The notes under the pieces are model-generated. The model had not been told where the DNA came from, did not search any database, and saw only the letters and a list, made by a program, of their open reading frames with translations. A stretch of DNA of 64,000 nucleotides from Cinnamomum chago (Eukaryota > Streptophyta > Magnoliopsida > Laurales > Lauraceae), in contig CP142453.1 in assembly GCA_038049695.1 (NCBI GenBank), positions 20,030,001-20,094,000 on the forward strand. The letters are read 5' to 3'. Positions 24,559 through 38,100 of this stretch are shown here, piece after piece (positions within the stretch are counted from its first letter, which is position 1; every line of letters begins with the position of its first letter). Position numbers and translations under genes: made by a program.

Positions 24559-27500
24559 TCAAGCTTCCCCCAAATAACCAAACTCAATGCCTATAAGCTG
24601 AGAATCCCAAAAGGATGCCCAAACCGGAGCATCTTCACAACTCAATTCAATATGGATGTGGGTTGCATCAATGATGGTTCTGCATGGACCTACAAGCACC
24701 TCATCAATCAATAGAGTGCAGTTCTCATACAGACCTTCTCTGGGCTGCTGGTTCAACATACATGACTTGGGAGCTGACATCCTCTTCTCCACGACAACAC
24801 ATCCCCCATTCATGGCCAACACTAGACGGTACTTACGCCCTAAAAGTTCTGACACATATTTCATATCACCCTCTGCAAGAGCATGACGCACGCGAGTTGA
24901 AGACACCTGGCCTCTCTCCCTCGGATTGTCTCCTTCACTTGGTCGGTCTGAGGGGCACTGGTGTTTGTCCATGACAGAGGTCACAATGTAAGCACCTAAT
25001 CCATGCTCCTTGCATAGCCTCACCAATTCAGATGCATCCCCTGCAGCTTTATATCCAAACCGATAGTTCTCACCTGCCACAAGAACTCATGATGCTAAAT
25101 ATAAGCAACAAAGAAGTTGCATCAGATAAAATTCGTATGAACTCAAGATCATATGAGCAACAAAGTAGCCATGTCAGATATAATTCTAATGAACTCAAGA
25201 TCTGAGCATTCAGTGCATATCATATGATTGCTCATAACAAAAGAAGGAATTTCAGGAAGGGGAAAAAGAATACCTGTCACAACTCCACTTACTTTGAGCT
25301 CTTTGGATAATCTCTCAACGAACTGTTGAGGGGAAAGATGTCTGACATGCGAAAATTCAAGATGGAATTCAACTGGGACTACATTACCACAGTAAGGAGC
25401 CCATGAGGAAAGAACCCGCTTCCGGTCACATTTTGCAACTATAGGAGACCTGAGAAGGAATTCAAGCCACATATTTCGATAAATTGTTTCATCTAAAATA
25501 AAATTCCAATGCTTCAATAGAAATTTATTATACACTAAAATTATTGGAGAGTATGTTAGAGGGCATGAGAAGGAAACATGTGTCCCTCTCGGTCACAAGG
25601 GATTTTTGCTTAGAACCCCCTACATTTTCTGGCAACCATAGATACTCTTTTGTTTTAACTTCTATCAAACAGAACCCCTAAATTATTCTTGCAACCACAA
25701 ATACCCAATCGATGGACAGAAATTGAGTTGGCATCCGCCATCATTTGGAACTGTTTTTTAGCAAAAAGGACAATCAAAATGATTATTTTGACAACCTTTG
25801 ATGAATACACCCCATCCTAACTTATTATATCATGGGACACATGAAACCCACTGGTTCTAGCCTCCAACCCATGCTCACAAAAATGTTCTAAAAGGGTGTT
25901 GCAGATGAAAAGAAAAGGAAAAAAAGAACCATTCAGCAGAAATACAATTCTTCAGAGAGTGTTTATTTTTATAAATATTATATCATTGTGATATGCAATC
26001 CAACTCATTGGGCCACTTGGGAGGCATTTCTATCATTGCAGGTAACATAGATGGAAAGGTCTATTTATGGACAAGGGTCATGTTAAAAATCAGCCCCATC
26101 ATATTATCCTAGCCCTTGATTTAAATGCAATAAATTTTCATGGTCTTTTAACAATAGATTTTTTTTCTTTTTTTTTAAATTCAATCAGTTAGAACACTTT
26201 CGATGAGCATAAAATTGGGTATGAGGACTTCCTTGTGGGGTCCACCTGCAGCCAAACCAATGAAGGGAGAGGTGGGAAGAAAAATAAATGGAAGAGACCT
26301 ACGTATGTGCAAAATCTCAACTCTATTAGATCATCCTAAGCCCTTGATCCATACCCCCAAGTTCAACGGTTTTAGAACTAAGGAATCATTATTTTTAGGA
26401 TTTCAATCCAACTGTGAGTAACTATTGGATGAGAAGACTTCACCTACGAGCAGACTGCATGCTTTGTGTATATGGTCCAGCTCGTGGGGTTCACTTGGAT
26501 GCATTCCTATAATTCGGGATGGGATGGATAGAAAAGGTCTCTTTATCGATACGGCTCATGGGAAAAATCAGCCCAATCAGATCCTACCAAGAAAACACCC
26601 ATACAAAATTCCAATTTAACCGCTAATGTCTTCAACCATACAGTCTAGGCTGAGGGCTACGTGTACAAGCCCATAAATTATATGAATCCATATCAGTTAT
26701 GAATTTCAACAAATTTTTGTGGCTGTTTGAGAGCCTTCCAAGAAAACGTCCATAAAAAACTTCAAATTCAACCTTTTGACTTACAACGGTAGGCTTTTTA
26801 TCTACTTTCTTCTTCAATATAGGTTCGTTTTGGAAGTGGTTTATGATCGAGTAACTTCAGCACATCATGGCATGCCCCTGCCATATCCATGACATATCTG
26901 GGCATAGCAGCTTATATCTGTATCATCTTCCAAGTAACAGAGCTAATAGCCTAAAGCAACTTTGGTGTGATGTGAAGTCACTCCACCTCGTGATATGATG
27001 CGTCATGAGATCCATGCAAAAGAAGAATGGTACAATACTAACGGCTCCCCTTGGCATCACTAATGTAATCAAGACCAGTTCAAGATTTTGTTAAGAGATT
27101 ATTTTGTATCTTACATATATAGCATGAAGATTATTTTGTACTTAGAGATAATAATTTGATTACAACCATGTTAGTGAAAATTAGATTCTAAAAAGTGATG
27201 TTGAGCACATCAGTTAATCATCACAAATATTTCCCCACGTTTGATCTTCTTCTTTTACAGGATTCAAGTTTGGATTTTGCTCATGGGCCTTAGATTCAAA
27301 GTTGATCCAGGTACAACTCAGGTCCGACCCAAACATGCCTCGTTTACACTGTTAACTAGAGCAACTCTGCAATGTTGATAATCAGAACCTAAGTGTTAAT
27401 GTTCAGAACCAAATATGAGAGAGAGAGAGAGAGAGAATTTTAATGAGCATTAAATTCAAAAAACTCTAATAGTTGTAAAACTGAGCAATGTGGTTTCTGT

Positions 27501-30500
27501 TTAAGAAACAATATAACTAATTCAGCATTAGGTTAAAGAGAACAGAAAAGATAACTGTGCCTTGTAAGAGTCCACCACCTGTTAAACATGGGAAATTACT
27601 CACTACAAAAGAGGATATGAAAGAATGGCCACTTAAGATAGTTTGAGCACATACACAAAAGACCATAAAAAGTCCATGTACCATGTTTTGAGATTAAAAA
27701 TTTGAAGAACTTGGAAAAGGGGGAAATCAATAGAGACCATAAATGGAGTAGCTCAAAAAACCAACCCCAAATAGATGAATACAGCTTCGGTGGTGGTGGT
27801 GGTCGTGGTGATAGAAGAAGTATGGAATGTCACGACCCGGAATCCGAGCCCACGGATCCCGTGTCATGTGCAATAATCATCATAGACACATTCATAGGTC
27901 ATGTCACATGCACATAATCCATTGCCATAACCACAATATCCAAGGAATCTCTTAACTGTCCCTTATATACTAAGCATGCTTATAATATTTGAATGGAAAT
28001 CATTAAACAAGGAACAAGTCATATATCATTCACTAATAATTCATAACTGAAATACAGCAAGCCAGTGATAGTTCAATGAGAAACCACAACCAGAACACTA
28101 TTAAGAGAATTCGGCCAAAACCATTCTCCCCTAAGGAGTTCGGTTATGGTCCCTTTGTGATTGAGTATGCTTTTTATTCCATATCAGATATACACATGTA
28201 ATTGTCCCTAGCTCTTGAAGGACTCAGATCTTGTTCACACATCAACCCTTACCAGCAGCATTATAATAGAAACATAGAATAATCCTCTAAATCTAGCAAG
28301 CCAGGTCTCATAAAAACTGCTGGATATCACTTCTATCAGGTTCAACCAGCCCATTCATAACCTGGATTGGTTCATGTTGGGGTTTGGCCATTCCCAATAT
28401 TCCATCCAACAGATTTGATAAAAGAGCCAAACTCATCACATATAATTCTTTCATAGTCCGTAACTTAGAGATCATGTTCATCCTAAAGTTGTATAAAACA
28501 TCAACAGTACAACATAAACATCAAATAATAGGGTCTTATGCAAATTGTGATGTCCAAACCCCTCCCATAGGGATCCGATCATGTCTAAACCCCATGTAGG
28601 GTGTTCGACTATCATCAAACCCCAAATCCCCATACACAATAGTCAGCCAACATCAAATCCTAATGTACAACAGTCGGCCATGGTGTTTTGGACCCAAATC
28701 CCATTCAATCAAAGGGGTTTTTGCATTCACCTCCATTCTTCCTCAAATCATTAATAACAATCATCCAAACCTAGATCTCCACTAAACAACACAAATCTAA
28801 AAGAGAATGCTAATAGATGCTTTGGCAATGTGAAGATGACTAAAAGACATAAATCAAAGCTCCAACAGCTGGTTCACTCCTCCTTCAAGTTCACGTTAGG
28901 GTTAAGGTCTTTGGTTGAGATTTGCTAAAGAATGGAAGAGGAGACTAGAGACTAGAGAGGGAAGATCGAATGGAGGTTCTTCGTGTGGCGACTTGTATTT
29001 ATGGTCTATGGTTGAATTCTCCACTTCCTATTCGAACTCCACTTCTAATTTCAAACTCCACTTTCTAAATTAGTTTTGGATGCCTTAAAGAAGTCTTGCG
29101 CAAATCCTTTTTGGGACATGAAACTTGTGCAGTCCTCCTTACGAAAAGAGTGGGTCCCTTCTCATGTGACTTAGGCCTGATTGTTTGCACGAGGGGTGAA
29201 ACGAAATAAAATTAAGGGTCAAATCAAAAGAAAGAGAGAGAAGAGGGAGTTGAGAGTAAAAGCACTAAAAGACAAATTCTCTCATCCCCTATCTGTCATT
29301 TAGTGCCTGCTAAGATTACCTTTTTTTTTTTTTTTTTTTTGTCATTTAGTGCCTTTTTAGGGTAGCTTTTTGTCATTTGGTGCCTTCCTTCCTCCTACTT
29401 TTTCCAAAGTTCTATTTCATTTGGACCCCTAATGCAAACAAAAAGGCCCAAGGCCTCTCAAGCAAATATCTTCGGTCCCATCTATTCCTCTTATTAATTA
29501 AGTCCTACCAATATAAAAACATGGGTCTTGCTTAGGTCCCCATTAATTTATAACCCAATTTAATTAAAACTTAGGTCCCACTAATGTCTAGAAATTAAAA
29601 ACCCAATCCAAAGGAAAACTTAAGGCATGCCATTAATGGGTCTAACATAATATAAAATAAAATAAAAGGGGGTCCCACTAAATGAATTCAAAGATCAAAA
29701 CATTCATTAAAATAAGCACAAAGATTTTACCCCTAATTGGACTCTTGGATATTACATGGAAAGTTCCTTGCACCACCTGCTGAATATGGGAAACTAGTCC
29801 CACTATAGAATAGGAGATAGAAAGTCCCATATCTCATCATTTTGCAATTGTGTTACAACAACTGCAGCATAAAACTCTCTCACCAATCATCACAAAATGC
29901 CATTTGATTTTGTTAATGTACCACAATTAACCCTTTGAACTTCTTTTTTTTTTTTTTTTTTTTTTTTTTTGTGAATGGTTAGGCCCTATGAGAATTATAA
30001 GAATCAATAAAATCATGAGTGAGCAGCAACAGATATGAGTAGAAAACGAAAGTAACCTTGGGTGACATAATAAACTGCTTTTCCAACAAATGACAGGTTA
30101 AAAGACAATTTGAATAAACAACAGCAAGAGAAAACATCATTTATATGGAAGATCAGGAGATCTATACCTTTGTTCCCAACCAAAAACTTCCGCCATTCCT
30201 ATGAACGACAAGAGAAAAGGTGGTCCAGCCTTTGAAGCTTGTATCGCTAGTTCACGATGACCAATGTGAAGTGCTTCGAACTTTCCCAAAGCTACTATGC
30301 CTCCTATTAGGTAAATTAACCATTGAAAATTTTGAAATAAGGACAAACTCTACCAAAAGATTTTGGAAGAAAACAGCAGCATGCACTAAACTGTATTGGT
30401 GAAAGTGAAAACCATGTGATACCCAAATTTTACTGGGTGGTAGGCCTGGGTAGAACTTTGACAACCAGGAACCTAAAAGACCTAAAGATATGAATTTTAA

Positions 30501-33500
30501 GTATTGGAATAAACTGCAAGATAGTAGAGCAACTGTCCAACCATTTGCTTGTCTAATGGAACAACTTAATTTGCTCCAGTTTCGGGGACTTCTTGGGTAT
30601 AAAAGAAATGGTACTGGACTTTCAGTCTCTTTTGGATGCAAGGCATCTTTCACCATCTGTCAAAGAAGCCATGCTGTTTGTTTAACTTAGACAGATGTTT
30701 CTTGGTCTTCATGGAAAAACAGAAAAATATATTCTTCAACTTAAAGCTTAGAGATAAAGGTCATGACATATTGTTCACATATATGATACCCAGAAAGATC
30801 AAAACAGGCAACGTATTTTATCATATCTGATACTTCATTTTTCATGTGTTAAATCCATGTCTATGGCGTTTTCATAGCTCATCCTTGCCGCATTCATCCT
30901 GTATCTTGGCATCATAGATTCACTTCAGGAAGTAGTTGAGGCAAACGGTAAGAGTGAAGTTGCATTAAAATCCAGCACGGGATAATGATATGACCATTGC
31001 CAAATTGGGATGAATGCCAACCCACAGGGTATGAGTGGGACCCATTCACAGGTGGGGTGTGACTTAGTGAGGGTTTTAATCAATCACATGATAAAGATGG
31101 GTGAGATGGTGAGCTATTCAGATTTCAGAAAGTACGCCAGGGTTTTTTTTTTTTCTTTCTTTCTTTCTTTTTCAGTTTGAACCTACACAAGGTTCACCCA
31201 TCTTTACATATGGATACATAAATAGTTTCAATGAATTCCTCATTACCAGATTTACAGAACATATGGAGATGTCTAATACCCTAATATTAGCGGTTGGATC
31301 TAGTCATTCCATAGATTTGTCTAATACAGAACATATGGGTTGGATCAAGTCATTCCAAAGATTTGTTATTAACAAGCAGATGTCACATCATTGAGGTCAA
31401 TATTAAAATATATTCAGTGTACTCCCTCTCGAAAATAGATAATACAACTCTAGTAGGTGTGGCAACGTCATTCAAGTTGGCCTGATTTTGATATTGTAAT
31501 TAGCAGTGAAAATGGGTTGGCTTCGGGTTGGGGGTCCATAGAGTACCCAAAACCATGCTCAAATTTAAATTAAAGACTCAAAACTGAATCCAGCCCCAAA
31601 CCCAAACAAAGGGCCTAACCGAGACCCAAATTAATCACCAAACCACGATGCCCAAAAACAAAGTTACTGGTACAGACACAGAGATTGGAGTTACAATTCT
31701 ACACCTTCCAAAGTCCAGGATGCCGAAGCAGATATAGCTCACCTATCCATAACATGAAATTTCATATTTCATAGTAACAATTGTAGTTTTTACCTATAGT
31801 ACATTTCTAACTCAGTGAAATGGCGACTACTTAAAGTCCTTCCTGACATGTCTTGTTGAAAAATAAGAAGACTAACAGAACTTTATGGCATAATGGAATT
31901 TAAAAAATAGGATACATCGAAACTGTATCATATGCATTACTGAGTACCAGTATTAGTATCTTAGCGTTTGGATACTGGTATGCTAGACATATACAAGTAT
32001 CCAAATATGACAGGACCCAAATACATACATAATATATTTTCAAGTTTGATCAAGGTATCTCCCCCTTTGGGCCAACATATACCACTTCCCCAACCCCTCC
32101 ACACCCAAAGGACCAATATGCACCACTTGATTGAGTTTTAGCAAAAATGAAACTTGTAAACCATCAACTTTGAAGCCAATTAACTCCAACCAAAAGAGTT
32201 TGATTAGGCTCATTTTTCACCAAAACTACAGCAATACCTTTCCATGCTCCCTACCCTCCATGATTGTCGTGCATCTAGGGACCATCCCATACAGAGGTGA
32301 TTACCAAGCTTAGATAAGCATGTTGCTTACCTGATTATCACCCACTATTCTTGCATAATATAAGGTTGTGGCACCACCACACCAGGTACCAGATCCTCAG
32401 GTATGAAAATATTGGTGCTGGTTCCAGATCTGAATTTTATTTGGGTCCATACAGTGGACCCAAACCGCATCCTTCGACTATTCGGGTACCCATTTTCATC
32501 CCTAGTTAAAATTGCTAAAGAATATCAAGGTTATTTTAGTTTGTAGTGACCCAGTCAGAAGGGCTTATAAAATTGGGGCCAAGATTAAAATCCTGCCTAA
32601 TGGACCTTAGTTGTTGCATGAAAGGTTGTTTCTTCTACAAAATGGAATCATGCAAGAGTAAGAAACTATATACAATCACATAAATGAAAAGAAAGAACTC
32701 CTCTAGTTTAGTGCATTCTACCAAATTTCAAGCAGATAAACTAATTGTTATTGTGCTGCATGTTGAGTACTAACATAGGAAGGCAGATGAAAATGAAGTG
32801 TTGACTTGTAGATCGCTTGACAAATTGCAAATTTTTGAAGTACGCAACACTGTCATATCTCTAATAAATTCAAGTACACATTCTCATTTAAATAAAGGAG
32901 CTAAGAAAAATATAGAAATGATCAAATGTCATACTCAAATGGAAGAAAAGCATCAGTTCAAACCTGTCACAGGGGATGATCCTTCACAAGGAAGTACCCG
33001 TTCATTTTCCTGTTGAATTTGAAATAAGAGAAACTATTTAATGATAATATATATATATATGAAGGTGGATAAGCATTAATATTAAAGGAGGGAGGGAATT
33101 GCCTAGTGGCTCTTGGAATCTGAGGTTCTAATATTAAATAATAATTTTTTTCACTTAGGAGAGATATATATTTCTAACTATGAAATATTTCTTTTGTGAC
33201 AGATAATAATAATTGTATCAACAAGAAAACCCATCAAAACAATAATAATAGTCATAGAGCACACAGACCAGTTGGAAGGAGATCGTTCTCACAACACAAG
33301 GTTGGGGGTTTGAGACAGCTTTTAAAACTTGTCCATCTCATATTTCATTCACACATATGGGAGAAAAAGTTAAGAAATATCACTTGCTTACCACTCACGT
33401 GGCAAGATAGTAAAGGCATGGCCTTATTTTGGGGAACCCTTACCAGGTTCTATGACTGAAGTACGTAAAGACCCATCAAAAGAAACTACCACTTTGTAAT

Positions 33501-35000
33501 TCAGACATTTTTAACATCTACTATTTTGAGGATTTTTACCAACCGACAAAAAAAAAAAAAGTGTCACCATCATCATCAAAGCCTTGTCCCAACTATATTG
33601 CAATCAGCTACATGAATTCCATTTCTCCATTTATTTATTTTTTGAAAAGAGAAATCTGTTTCTCCATTCCAATCTATCCTAAGTCAAATCCTCTTGGAAA
33701 GGAATGTATTGTTACTACTTCCATCTATGTCCTCTTTAGTTGGTGGGACATCAACCTGCATATAAAAACTTTTCCTCAATGACGCCATTGTTAGCCAGCA
33801 TTGGACATGTCCAAACCATCTCAAACGAGTTTATCTTATTTTATCACCTATTGATGCGGGCCCTAAAATCTAAATGCTCTAAAATACTCATTTTTTATTC
33901 TATCCTTCCTAGTTTTACCATGCATCCACCATTTTCTCGGTACCCAAATTCCTCGTATAACAGGTATAAGGTATCCCTCTTTATTAGCAGTTCGCTTTGC
34001 TCCAGGACCCAAATTCTTCTATTCAAGACAACTATTAACATCTTGGTCATAAGTTGGTCTTCATTTGTATGATCTTTAAGCTACATTTTTATTAGTAAAG
34101 TAAATACTCTCTCAAAGCGTCCAACTTTTGAGGTTTTGGAAGTGATTCTTCTAACTGGCAGTGCCAGAACTATAGGATTCTTCAGTTAATTCTTTCTTTT
34201 TTAGTTGAAATTAGTATAACATCCAAAGGATAAAGTATCTTCCATTTAGAAAATTTAAGTCCCTTTTAACGGTTGACCATCTTCAAAGCCGTCAACACAT
34301 TACAGTGAATGGGTGTCTGTTAAGCAAAATCATGTTTTTATTCAGGATCTTAGTAGGAAAAGAGATTCTAATATAGAAGAAGAAAGAAGAACATGGAGAT
34401 GATAAGGTTGGGCAGCTAAAGCCTAAAATCCACTCCCCACCCATCAAAGGTGGGCCCCACTTAACCAGTTGGGTATGTCCCTGCCCCCCCCCCCCCCCCC
34501 CCCCCCCAATGGAAATGGATGAGAAAGTCCAGACCCTCACTTGGGTGGCCCCCAAATGTGGGCCCCCACAATTTCAACCAATCCCAACACAGACAACTTT
34601 TCACAGATACCCTAGGAACAAAACACAATAGAATCTGAAGTCTGAATACAATACCAAATCTATCTCAACAGCAAAGCAAAGCAATATATGATTCTGAATA
34701 ACCAATGGAACATGCAAATTGAAAGCAAAAGGAGAGAGAAGGAGAAATCAAAGAAGTGGGGAGCAAAGAGAATGGAGAGAGAGAGAAAATCAAGACCTGG
34801 AAGGACCTGCAGGAAACTGAATCCTGCAGGGGGATTCCTCTAGAGGTGATTGTATTATGCAGGAGGAACTGCTTCTTCTTCTGTCTGGTGGTGGAAAGGG
34901 GCTTGGGAAAGATTTTGCGGCAGCGGGACACCTGAAATCTCGAGAAAATGCGCGGGTCATGGAACCGCAGGTACTGCGAAACACGACAGCTGCTTTCCAT
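24559..35000 (-). CDS. RIBF: FAD synthetase (FMN adenylyltransferase), plastid-type
   Basis: It catalyses FMN + ATP to FAD + PPi, the last step of flavin cofactor synthesis; in Arabidopsis the RIBF proteins are plastidic. I join five exons: 35000-34797, 33009-32964, 30303-30168, 25449-25274 and 25073-24559. All have GT/AG borders and matching phase, giving 358 residues, close to plant RIBF. Residues 1-70 are Ser/Arg-rich and acidic-poor, like a transit peptide. The nucleotidyltransferase signature is [12 protein letters not shown] (HIGH at 96-99). A second family motif, VSSTRVR, is at 244-250, and [10 protein letters not shown] begins at 188. The C-terminus ends EFGYLGEA. As in plant RIBF there is no riboflavin-kinase domain. 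Intron 3 (4.7 kb) holds a 1.9-kb solo LTR and intron 1 holds SINE and LINE debris. No coding lesion is seen. Confidence 0.93.
27418..27437. repeat. (GA)n microsatellite in FAD synthetase intron 3
   Basis: A short GAGA run in intron 3, about 390 bp before the solo LTR. Confidence 0.8.
27828..29756 (+). mobile_element. Solo LTR, Ty3-gypsy-like, 1.93 kb, in FAD synthetase intron 3
   Basis: It starts TGTCACGACCCGG and ends GGATATTACA, and is flanked on both sides by the 5-bp duplication TGGAA (27823-27827 and 29757-29761). TG...CA ends and a 5-bp target duplication are the hallmarks of an LTR. No gag/pol coding or second LTR is inside, so it is a solo LTR left by recombination. TGTCACGACCC is a common start of plant Ty3-gypsy LTRs. 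It sits antisense to the host gene and contains a long T run at about 29320-29340. Confidence 0.85.
29943..29970. repeat. T homopolymer, about 28 nt
   Basis: A long T run in intron 3 of the FAD synthetase gene, close to exon 3. On the transcribed strand it is poly(A). It may be the tail of a retroposed copy, but no body is recognised. Confidence 0.85.
33262..33335 (+). repeat. tRNA-derived SINE-like fragment in FAD synthetase intron 1
   Basis: AGACCAGTTGGAAGGAGATC resembles a pol III A box, and GGGTTTGAGACAGC about 35 bp later resembles a B box. The wording between them (TTCTCACAACACAAGG) is typical of plant tRNA-derived SINE heads. No body, tail or target duplication was established. Confidence 0.45.
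33555..34080 (-). mobile_element. RTE-type LINE 3' end in FAD synthetase intron 1
   Basis: This is the truncated 3' end of the family seen at 45512-46750. Both begin on the + strand with CATCATCAAAGCCTTGTCCC and continue with GTCCAAACCATCTCAAAC-type blocks in the same order. The ATGATGGTG-like terminal repeat and the 5' truncation are normal for RTE LINEs. It has the same orientation as the host gene. Confidence 0.65.
34484..34507. repeat. Poly(C) run of 24
   Basis: Twenty-four C in a row in intron 1 of the FAD synthetase gene, about 290 bp downstream of exon 1; G24 on the transcribed strand. Such a run can form a G-quadruplex and is also a common place for length errors in an assembly. Confidence 0.9.
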
Positions 35001-35001
35001 C

Positions 35002-35018
35002 TCTCTCTCTCTCTCTCC
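35002..35018. repeat. CT/GA-rich leader of the FAD synthetase gene
   Basis: A (CT)n tract directly upstream of the start codon; GA-rich in the direction of transcription. GA/CT-rich leaders are common in plant genes. Confidence 0.6.
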
Positions 35019-35108
35019 TTCTCTGTGGAGAAAGAGGAGGAGGAGAAGGATTGCTTTCGGTTTCTTGTAAAAACATCTCTACGAGGCTACCTTTCATTTG
35101 GGAAAATC

Positions 35109-35117
35109 TTTAAATAA
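35109..35117 (-). promoter_or_regulatory. Possible TATA-like box of the FAD synthetase gene
   Basis: TTATTTAAA on the minus strand about 110 bp upstream of the start codon. It is the only TATA-like word in the expected interval, but it is imperfect and the surroundings are AT-rich. Confidence 0.35.
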
Positions 35118-35119
35118 GT

Positions 35120-38100
35120 ACTTGAGTTTTTGCCTTATTTCAATATAGGATACGAATTTTAAACATTTCCAAAAAGTTTTGGAATAAGGAATCCATTCAT
35201 TTAAAGCCATTTTCCAGTTAATTATTTTCTCGGTTTTTTAAACTATCCAAATTACTCATTATTTAAATAAAATTTTATGTATTCTCCTCCTTTTCTTCAC
35301 GGGTGTTTTCTCAATGATCGAGGACAACCAAATCCCTCACATCAATTAGTTATTTGTAATGGCTATCGGAACAATGTTATAGCTTTAAATGAAGGGTAGT
35401 TTGGGTGTTTTAAAAAAAATTGAGGGAATAAGTCCCCATAAATACCTTTAAATGGTTGGATGTCCTTAATTGAACACTTACCGAAAAAGTTAGAGATTAA
35501 TTCAAAAAGTTCGAAACTTGTGTTTTTATTTATTTATTTTTTAAATGAGGCAAAAACTTATGGCCTTATTTTAGTTTTTTTTTTTTCCTTATTTTTTCTA
35601 AGAATCCATACACTCACCCTCTTATCCAGTTGGAAGGCAGTTTTGTTGATCCAGGAGTTAGTGGGTCCCACAAAGGAAATATAAATCGTTATTCTAATTT
35701 AGCTTGTTATCCAGAGGAATTATAGACCAATTATATTTGTTTGAACTTTAGATTTATCACATGTAAAATGAATGTCTTGGACTTTGGGTTGTGAATTGTG
35801 ATTAATTTGACATTAATTGGATGAGTTATTTCTTGATGTTTGAATAAGTTGGAATAATGATTTCGGGCAATTTGGGTTTTCAATGCATACCTATTAGCAA
35901 TGACGGACCCAAGATTTTCATTTAGGCAGGGCTAAAGTTTTACTAGACTTAACATTTAAAAAAAAAATGTTAAATAGACTTTGATTGACTTTTTTACATC
36001 TCCAAATAGCACCTATACAGTTTTCTTTAGAAGATTTTTAATTCGTAGAACTCAACTAGATGCATTAAGTCATTGAAGATTAGGCAATGAAGAATCTAGG
36101 CTGTTAATAAGAAGTACTAAAAAGCATTAGATAGATTAAAAAATAATTATAACCTTGATTTTAAATACTCAAACTCACATTAATTATCATGTTTCGCTAA
36201 ATTTATACTAGCACAACCACGTGCTCAGCATAGCCGTATTATAAATTAAAAATTCCTACATCAAAAGGGTTATTTGACGTACCTCTTTCCATCCGTTAAA
36301 TAAGTTGCATAAATGTAAATAAAAAATTGGGCAGAAAGGGAGAAGAATAGATGGGGTGGAGCAAGAGACTTTAAAAAAAAAAAAAATAGAGCTAAAGTAG
36401 AGAGTAGTGGTTGGTTTGATAAAATAAGGTTATGAGTGGATAGTTACACCGAGAGAATGTGAAATATTTTATTAAAGAGGGATAACTGTAAGTCAAAATT
36501 ATAACTAATGGCCAAAATTAAAGTCAAAACCCTTGACTTTAATATATATATATATATATATATAATAATGTCAAAATCAATGTCCAATGGAGGTTATTGT
36601 AAACTCAAGGTGAGTGGGTGTGTGAGAAAAATTAATTAAATACGAAAACATTTTGAGGATACCCATCATTTCCCATTTTACTTTTTCAGAGCCTCGAGCC
36701 TTTGGATAATGAGAGTGGAATTCCATCTTTGAATCACAATGGGGGTAAGAAGACGTGATAATGGAAATGGATTTGGTAATCTTTGGATTTTTGTAGATAC
36801 GCTCGGATTTGGTGATTCAACGCTTAGAGTTTGGATTAGAATTTGGGGATTCATGGTTTGGAATTAGAATTTAGAGATTAATTTAAGTATAGGGTGATTA
36901 CGAAGGATTATACTTAGATATGTTTGGTAGATGAAGATGCAGTAGTCTTCACAATATATATATAGGGACTAACGACGAGGGGCTCGATTGACAAACTACG
37001 TGAAGAGGTTTTGAAAGAAGAGGGAGAGATGTGTTGCCACGACATTTTCTTTTCTTTTCTTTTTTTCACCAACAAAGCTTTACATATGTGGGGCTACTTT
37101 TAGACATACGTAGAGCCACAAGTTTAGACATGTATGGTGAATGTTCCAGGGATTTCAATTTTGACTTGGGCGACAACCTCAGAGGGAGTATGAAGTCTTT
37201 ACAGGAGAACTTTCTAAGAGGAGCACAAGCCACGTGGCCAATTGTACTCCCTCAGCTGATGAGGAGAGGGAACAAGGAAAGTGTAGGGTCTTGAACTCAG
37301 AGTCAAATGCTGTCCAGGAGTGTGTTCTCAGCTGAGCTACTGGAATGTTTTGGGATTTTTAGGTTTTTTTATAATTTTTAAACATAAAATATTATTTTTG
37401 AAATAATAATAGAAGTACAACTATATAAACTTCATCAAATTTGGCATTCATCTAACTACACTCACCATTGGATTGAAATATTCAAATAAAAGCCATCCAT
37501 ATCATCTTATGTGGGTCCATCTTATTTACCCCCACCACACACACATTATATCCATTGAATTGCAACAAGCCCAAATTTAACACTTCAACCATCCCTCACC
37601 TTTTTATTGAATTAGAAGGATTGATTTCAAATGTCTAATGTCAAATTGGCATCGTAAACTATGTTTCTTAAATGAAATTTTTTGAGGTGCGGTTTTAACT
37701 TCCTCCAAGTTTTCTTTTATAAACAAAGATTTGGTGTTTCAACCAGAAATCTAATCCCCCAGTGGAGTAGAAATCTTGGACGATTCGCTACTAATTAAAG
37801 AAGAAAGAAGAAAATATCATTTTACACAAAAGTTTCAATATCCTTTCCTACACCTCCCCCTATATAAAATTTTCTACAATATGAATAACTTTCTAAATGC
37901 GGCTTTTTAAAATTCTCTCAACACTCATCCTTCCTAAATAGAGTATGCTTGTTTGGACAATAATAACGGTAGTGGTGGTGGTGATCATCCTAATCATGAC
38001 GATGATGTTGATGATGATAGTTGGGTAGTGCCTTAGTGGTCATCATGATGACGGTGGTAGTGGTGGTGGTGGTGATATTTTTCTTAATAAAAGAACAAGG

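Noticed and set aside
24656..24974. Open frames on the + strand over FAD synthetase exon 5
   Set aside because: They are antisense shadows of a clear coding exon with conserved motifs on the minus strand.
37965..38080. GTG/GAT-rich stretch suggestive of a repeat-encoded protein
   Set aside because: It is imperfect trinucleotide simple sequence without an open frame of useful length.
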